NCBI RefSeq assembly: GCF_963674635.1
Contig: NZ_OY771475.1
Span: 3,609,501-3,673,500 of the forward strand
Direction: 5' to 3'
DNA: 64,000 nt
From: Breoghania sp.
GTDB lineage: Bacteria > Pseudomonadota > Alphaproteobacteria > Rhizobiales > Stappiaceae
Shown here: piece after piece, positions 61,347 to 64,000 of the stretch
How positions within the stretch are numbered: the first letter of the stretch is position 1
Layout: each line of letters opens with the position of its first letter
The notes under the pieces: model-generated
What the model was told of the DNA's origin: nothing
The model's database searches: none
What the model saw: only the letters and a program-made list of their open reading frames with translations
Position numbers and translations under genes: made by a program

Positions 61347-62648
61347 ATGATTGAATTGAAAGTATTTGCAAAAAACTTTAGAGGTTTTAGGCGTATAAAT
61401 ATCGAATTGGCGAGTGTAAATTTTATTGTTGGAGATAATAGCTCTGGCAAATCAAGTATATTGCATCTAATAAACTGCATTTTTACAGAAAGCTTTCTCA
61501 GAAAGTATAATATAGTTGGATCTAGTGAAAAAGTTAGTTCGTCAGTTGATGTACTTTCTCCTTATATTGAAGAATCTGAAGTTTCGATAGGTTTTATGGT
61601 GAATGGCGATGATGTAGGAGAATTTGGAGGTGTCGAACAAATAGGGAGAATTGTTACATATACTGCCTCTAAATCGAGGAAAGAGCTGCTAATTGATAGG
61701 GTTGTTTCGGTTAACAATGAAGGTGCAATGTTAGTGAGGAGAAAAGGTAAGTCATTACTTTCTAAGAAAATCGATAGCAAAAGTAAAATGTTTTCATATA
61801 CCTCAGTCTTGAAAGAGCATCTCTCGCCAAGTCGTGGCTATAGAACTCTGAGTATCCCGATTAAGCGGACGTATATTACGAATATCGCGTGGGAACTCGC
61901 GTTTTTAGATTTTTCTAGCGAGGAAAACGCGGTCGGTATGCCTTATTTTATTGGGAGGTCGCCGGTTAGAATTAACTATTACGGTCCGATCCGGATGGAC
62001 CCCCAAAATATCTACATGAAACCGTCTAGTGAAAGGAAGTTGCGTGGTGAGCATATCCCTCATAGACTATATCAACTATTCGAAAATTATTCAGAAAAAA
62101 TGAGTTCCGTCAAAGAAAGCATAAATCAGTTTGGCAGGGAGAGCGGTCTTTTCGATGAAATAGATGTGCGGCCGTATAAGCTGTCTGATCCTAAGTCTCC
62201 TATTCGTATAAATATAACGAAAAACGGGAAGGTATTTTCGTTGGATGAAGTGGGTTATGGCGTGTCACAGATACTCCCAGTTATCGTAGACGCGATACTC
62301 ATGTCGCAGGAAAAGAATGCTCTACTATTGATTCAGCAGCCTGAACTTCATTTGCATCCTAAGGCGCAAGCGGCTTTTGGTGAGCTTGTATTTAAACTGG
62401 CACGTGCTGGGTTGAGGTTAGTTATTGAAACGCATAGCGATTATGTGATTGATAGGTATAGATATTGTTTGTTTAAGAATGAGGAAGGCTCGGAATTAAC
62501 GCAAAAAATTCTTTTTTGCGAAAATCGTAGTAATGGAAACTCAATTTCGGAAGTATTAATCAATAAGAAGGGGCATGTAGATTCTCCGCCCGATAGCTAT
62601 CGTGAATTCTTTTTCCGAGAGCAATCATATCTATTTGAGATGATTTAG
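61347..62648 (+). CDS. OLD/DUF3696-like AAA ATPase of an AT-rich cassette
   Basis: A 433-residue SMC/RecF-like ATPase. Walker A is GDNSSGKS (29-36), right after FRGFRRINIELASVNFIV, the usual N-terminal strand. The signature region is LDEVGYGVSQILPVIVDAI. The Walker B position reads LLLIQQPELHLHP, where relatives have I-E-Q/E-P-E, so the usual acidic residue is a Gln. The last conserved motif is VIETHSDYVIDR. No TOPRIM domain follows. The base composition is far more AT-rich than the rest of the window. The ATG at 61347 follows GGTGA; an ATG at 61329 is an alternative. The PIN-type gene begins 2 nt after its stop. A defence role is inferred. Confidence 0.8.
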   Translation: MIELKVFAKNFRGFRRINIELASVNFIVGDNSSGKSSILHLINCIFTESFLRKYNIVGSSEKVSSSVDVLSPYIEESEVSIGFMVNGDDVGEFGGVEQIGRIVTYTASKSRKELLIDRVVSVNNEGAMLVRRKGKSLLSKKIDSKSKMFSYTSVLKEHLSPSRGYRTLSIPIKRTYITNIAWELAFLDFSSEENAVGMPYFIGRSPVRINYYGPIRMDPQNIYMKPSSERKLRGEHIPHRLYQLFENYSEKMSSVKESINQFGRESGLFDEIDVRPYKLSDPKSPIRINITKNGKVFSLDEVGYGVSQILPVIVDAILMSQEKNALLLIQQPELHLHPKAQAAFGELVFKLARAGLRLVIETHSDYVIDRYRYCLFKNEEGSELTQKILFCENRSNGNSISEVLINKKGHVDSPPDSYREFFFREQSYLFEMI

Positions 62649-62650
62649 CT

Positions 62651-63109
62651 ATGAGCGTTATCTGTGTCGACATAAACAAGCTCGTCCGCGCGATAAACAA
62701 GGACGGATGGCATAATAAGCTCAAAGATGATATTGAGACTAAAAATGTTAAACTAGCGATTGGCGCTGGAAAGCAAAAGGAGGAAATAGAAAGAGTCCTA
62801 AAAGTAAAGATGTGGATAATAGAACTTTCAAGATCCGGTCGAGTGAGGAGTGTCGCGTTAGATGTTGTCGAAAGATGTTTAGATGAAATTGAAGAAAGCT
62901 TGCCAAGTGGTTGCGATGCGTGCGATGATCCCCATTTATTGGCAATATGTCGTATTTCCGATGCGCGATATATTATTAGTGACGATATGAGGATTGCGAA
63001 GTGTAGGAAAAATATACGTAGTATTCATTCCCTAAAGCAATTTTGCAATTTTCGTCTTATAGAAAGTGAAAAAATGTACAAAAAGCATAGGCAGAATATA
63101 ATTAAATGA
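62651..63109 (+). CDS. PIN-like nuclease partner of the AAA ATPase
   Basis: A 152-residue protein with PIN-domain spacing of acidic residues: Asp7 in CVDINKLVRAI, Glu44/Glu45 in KQKEEIERVL, Asp92/Asp93 in CDDPHLLAICRISDARYIIS, and Asp111/Asp112. The DDPHLLA ... A-R-Y-I-I-S-D-D segment is very characteristic of PIN domains, which cut RNA. It is co-transcribed with the ATPase gene and equally AT-rich. No antitoxin-like gene accompanies it, so this is not an ordinary VapBC module; the ATPase could hold it inactive until triggered. It ends 28 bp before the uvrB stop codon. Confidence 0.7.
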   Translation: MSVICVDINKLVRAINKDGWHNKLKDDIETKNVKLAIGAGKQKEEIERVLKVKMWIIELSRSGRVRSVALDVVERCLDEIEESLPSGCDACDDPHLLAICRISDARYIISDDMRIAKCRKNIRSIHSLKQFCNFRLIESEKMYKKHRQNIIK

Positions 63110-63137
63110 CATGTGTTTTGACGAGATCATTACGATG

Positions 63138-64000
63138 CTACCTTCCCGCACGCCCCGTCTTCCGCGGCCTGCCCTTCGGCCCCTTCTTGTCGTCACTGCC
63201 GATGCCGGGTCGCCCGCGAGCCAACGGAACTTCCGTTCTTCCCACGGTCATTTCGTCCAGCGTGTTCTTGCGCACCTTGGAGCCTGAACCCTTCGGCGTG
63301 TTGGCGCTGGCGCCAAAGGGGCGCTCGCCGCGGTAGCCGCCGCTCTTGTCTTCCACGGCGGCCTGACGGGCCAGCGGGTCGTCGGAAATCGCCAGTTCCG
63401 TTTCGCGCAGGCGCTTGACCTCGTCGCGCAGGCGGGCGGCTTCCTCGAAGTCCAGATCGGCGGCGGCCTCGCGCATGCGTTTTTCCAGCGCCTCGATATG
63501 GGCCGTCATGTTGTGGCCGATCATCTCGCCCGCTTCTTCCGCGAAGCCGGAATCCACCGTGACGTGATCGCGTTCGTAGACGGAGGAGAGGATGTCGCCG
63601 ATGTTCTTCTTCACCGATTCCGGCGTGATGCCGTGTTCCTCGTTATAGGCGACCTGCTTGGCGCGGCGGCGGTCGGTCTCGTCAATCGCGCGCTGCATGG
63701 AGCCGGTCACGTGATCTGCATAGAGGATCACCCGCCCGTCGACATTTCGCGCGGCGCGGCCGATGGTCTGGATGAGCGAGGTTTCAGACCGCAGGAAGCC
63801 TTCCTTGTCCGCATCCAGAATGGCGACCAGCGCGCATTCGGGAATGTCGAGGCCCTCACGCAGCAGGTTGATGCCGACCAGCACGTCAAAGGCGCCGAGG
63901 CGCAGGTCGCGCAGGATCTCGATGCGTTCCAGCGTGTCGATGTCGGAATGCATGTAGCGCACGCGCACGCCGGATTCGTGCAGGTATTCGGTCAGATCCT
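63138..64000 (-). CDS. uvrB: Excinuclease ABC subunit UvrB, 5' part outside window
   Basis: The visible 287 codons are the C-terminal part of UvrB, the damage-verifying helicase of nucleotide excision repair. They cover the second helicase domain (DVLVGINLLREGLDIPE, QTIGRAARNVDGRVILYAD, motifs V and VI), the YNEEHGITPESVKKNI segment and the UVR motif (MREAAADLDFEEAARLRDEV) that binds UvrC. An extra Lys/Arg/Gly-rich tail of about 50 residues follows, common in alphaproteobacteria. The frame is open through the right edge. Confidence 0.95.
   Translation of the reverse strand, partial: DLTEYLHESGVRVRYMHSDIDTLERIEILRDLRLGAFDVLVGINLLREGLDIPECALVAILDADKEGFLRSETSLIQTIGRAARNVDGRVILYADHVTGSMQRAIDETDRRRAKQVAYNEEHGITPESVKKNIGDILSSVYERDHVTVDSGFAEEAGEMIGHNMTAHIEALEKRMREAAADLDFEEAARLRDEVKRLRETELAISDDPLARQAAVEDKSGGYRGERPFGASANTPKGSGSKVRKNTLDEMTVGRTEVPLARGRPGIGSDDKKGPKGRPRKTGRAGR

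Noticed and set aside
62651..63109. Reading the PIN-like gene as the toxin of a VapBC pair.
   Set aside because: There is no small antitoxin gene beside it; the upstream partner is a 433-residue ATPase and the overlap pattern is different.
60141..63137. Integrase gene, tRNA attachment site or insertion sequence at the borders of the AT-rich cassette.
   Set aside because: No transposase or integrase fragment, no tRNA and no obvious flanking direct repeat could be found by reading.

Overview
The window is a chromosomal stretch from an alphaproteobacterium, most likely Hyphomicrobiales (Rhizobiales) in the broad sense. The evidence is a dense, GC-rich gene layout together with gene blocks typical of that group: rpoH, a CarD-family regulator, seven-iron ferredoxin fdxA, an S4-domain protein and a SUV3-like helicase in one run; a DUF2794 protein; an imelysin / di-haem / DUF1513 iron operon; a full urtABCDE urea transporter; and a perfect CtrA-type box. 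A Stappiaceae-like marine relative is possible, but the genus cannot be fixed from sequence alone.

Layout. 1-8847: a CoA-ligase (cut by the left edge), a GntR/FCD regulator with likely operators on both sides of its gene, a 2-hydroxyacid dehydrogenase, and a five-gene branched-chain-amino-acid-type ABC importer. 9.2-14.5 kb: a soluble PAS histidine kinase, tRNA-Arg(CCT), a secreted SNase-like protein, an M48 lipoprotein protease and sigma-32. 15.3-23.1 kb: CarD protein, fdxA, S4 protein, SUV3-like helicase, a glutamine amidotransferase and a TerB-like protein. 23.6-29.4 kb: an iron-type operon opening with a cysteine-rich protein of unknown function. It contains two imelysins, the second split by a frameshift, a di-haem oxidoreductase and a DUF1513 beta-propeller protein; an RirA-type IRO box lies upstream. 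29.9-40.4 kb: a two-component pair whose kinase is an NCS1-permease/zinc-motif/histidine-kinase/receiver fusion, divergent from urtABCDE. 40.5-60.1 kb: AsmA, a small metalloprotease, DsbB, a DedA/YqaA membrane protein, tRNA-Leu(CAA), HtpG, DUF2794, ThpR, an aldo/keto reductase, tesA divergent from ybbA-ybbP, a Bax-inhibitor-1 protein, sulfide:quinone oxidoreductase, a GNAT acetyltransferase and a long coiled-coil protein with a perfect CtrA box upstream. 61.3-63.1 kb: a strongly AT-rich two-gene cassette. Right edge: the 3' part of uvrB.

The best candidates for something undescribed are: (1) the AT-rich cassette next to uvrB, an OLD/DUF3696-like AAA ATPase followed after 2 nt by a PIN-like nuclease, laid out like PARIS, Septu or Gabija defence pairs but with a PIN effector; (2) the 1136-residue NCS1 transporter-kinase fusion with its LuxR-type regulator beside the urea transporter, which looks like a transceptor; and (3) the cysteine-rich protein heading the imelysin operon. 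Two apparent minus-strand short-transcript modules with intrinsic terminators, upstream of the CarD gene and of htpG, may be small RNAs or attenuators.
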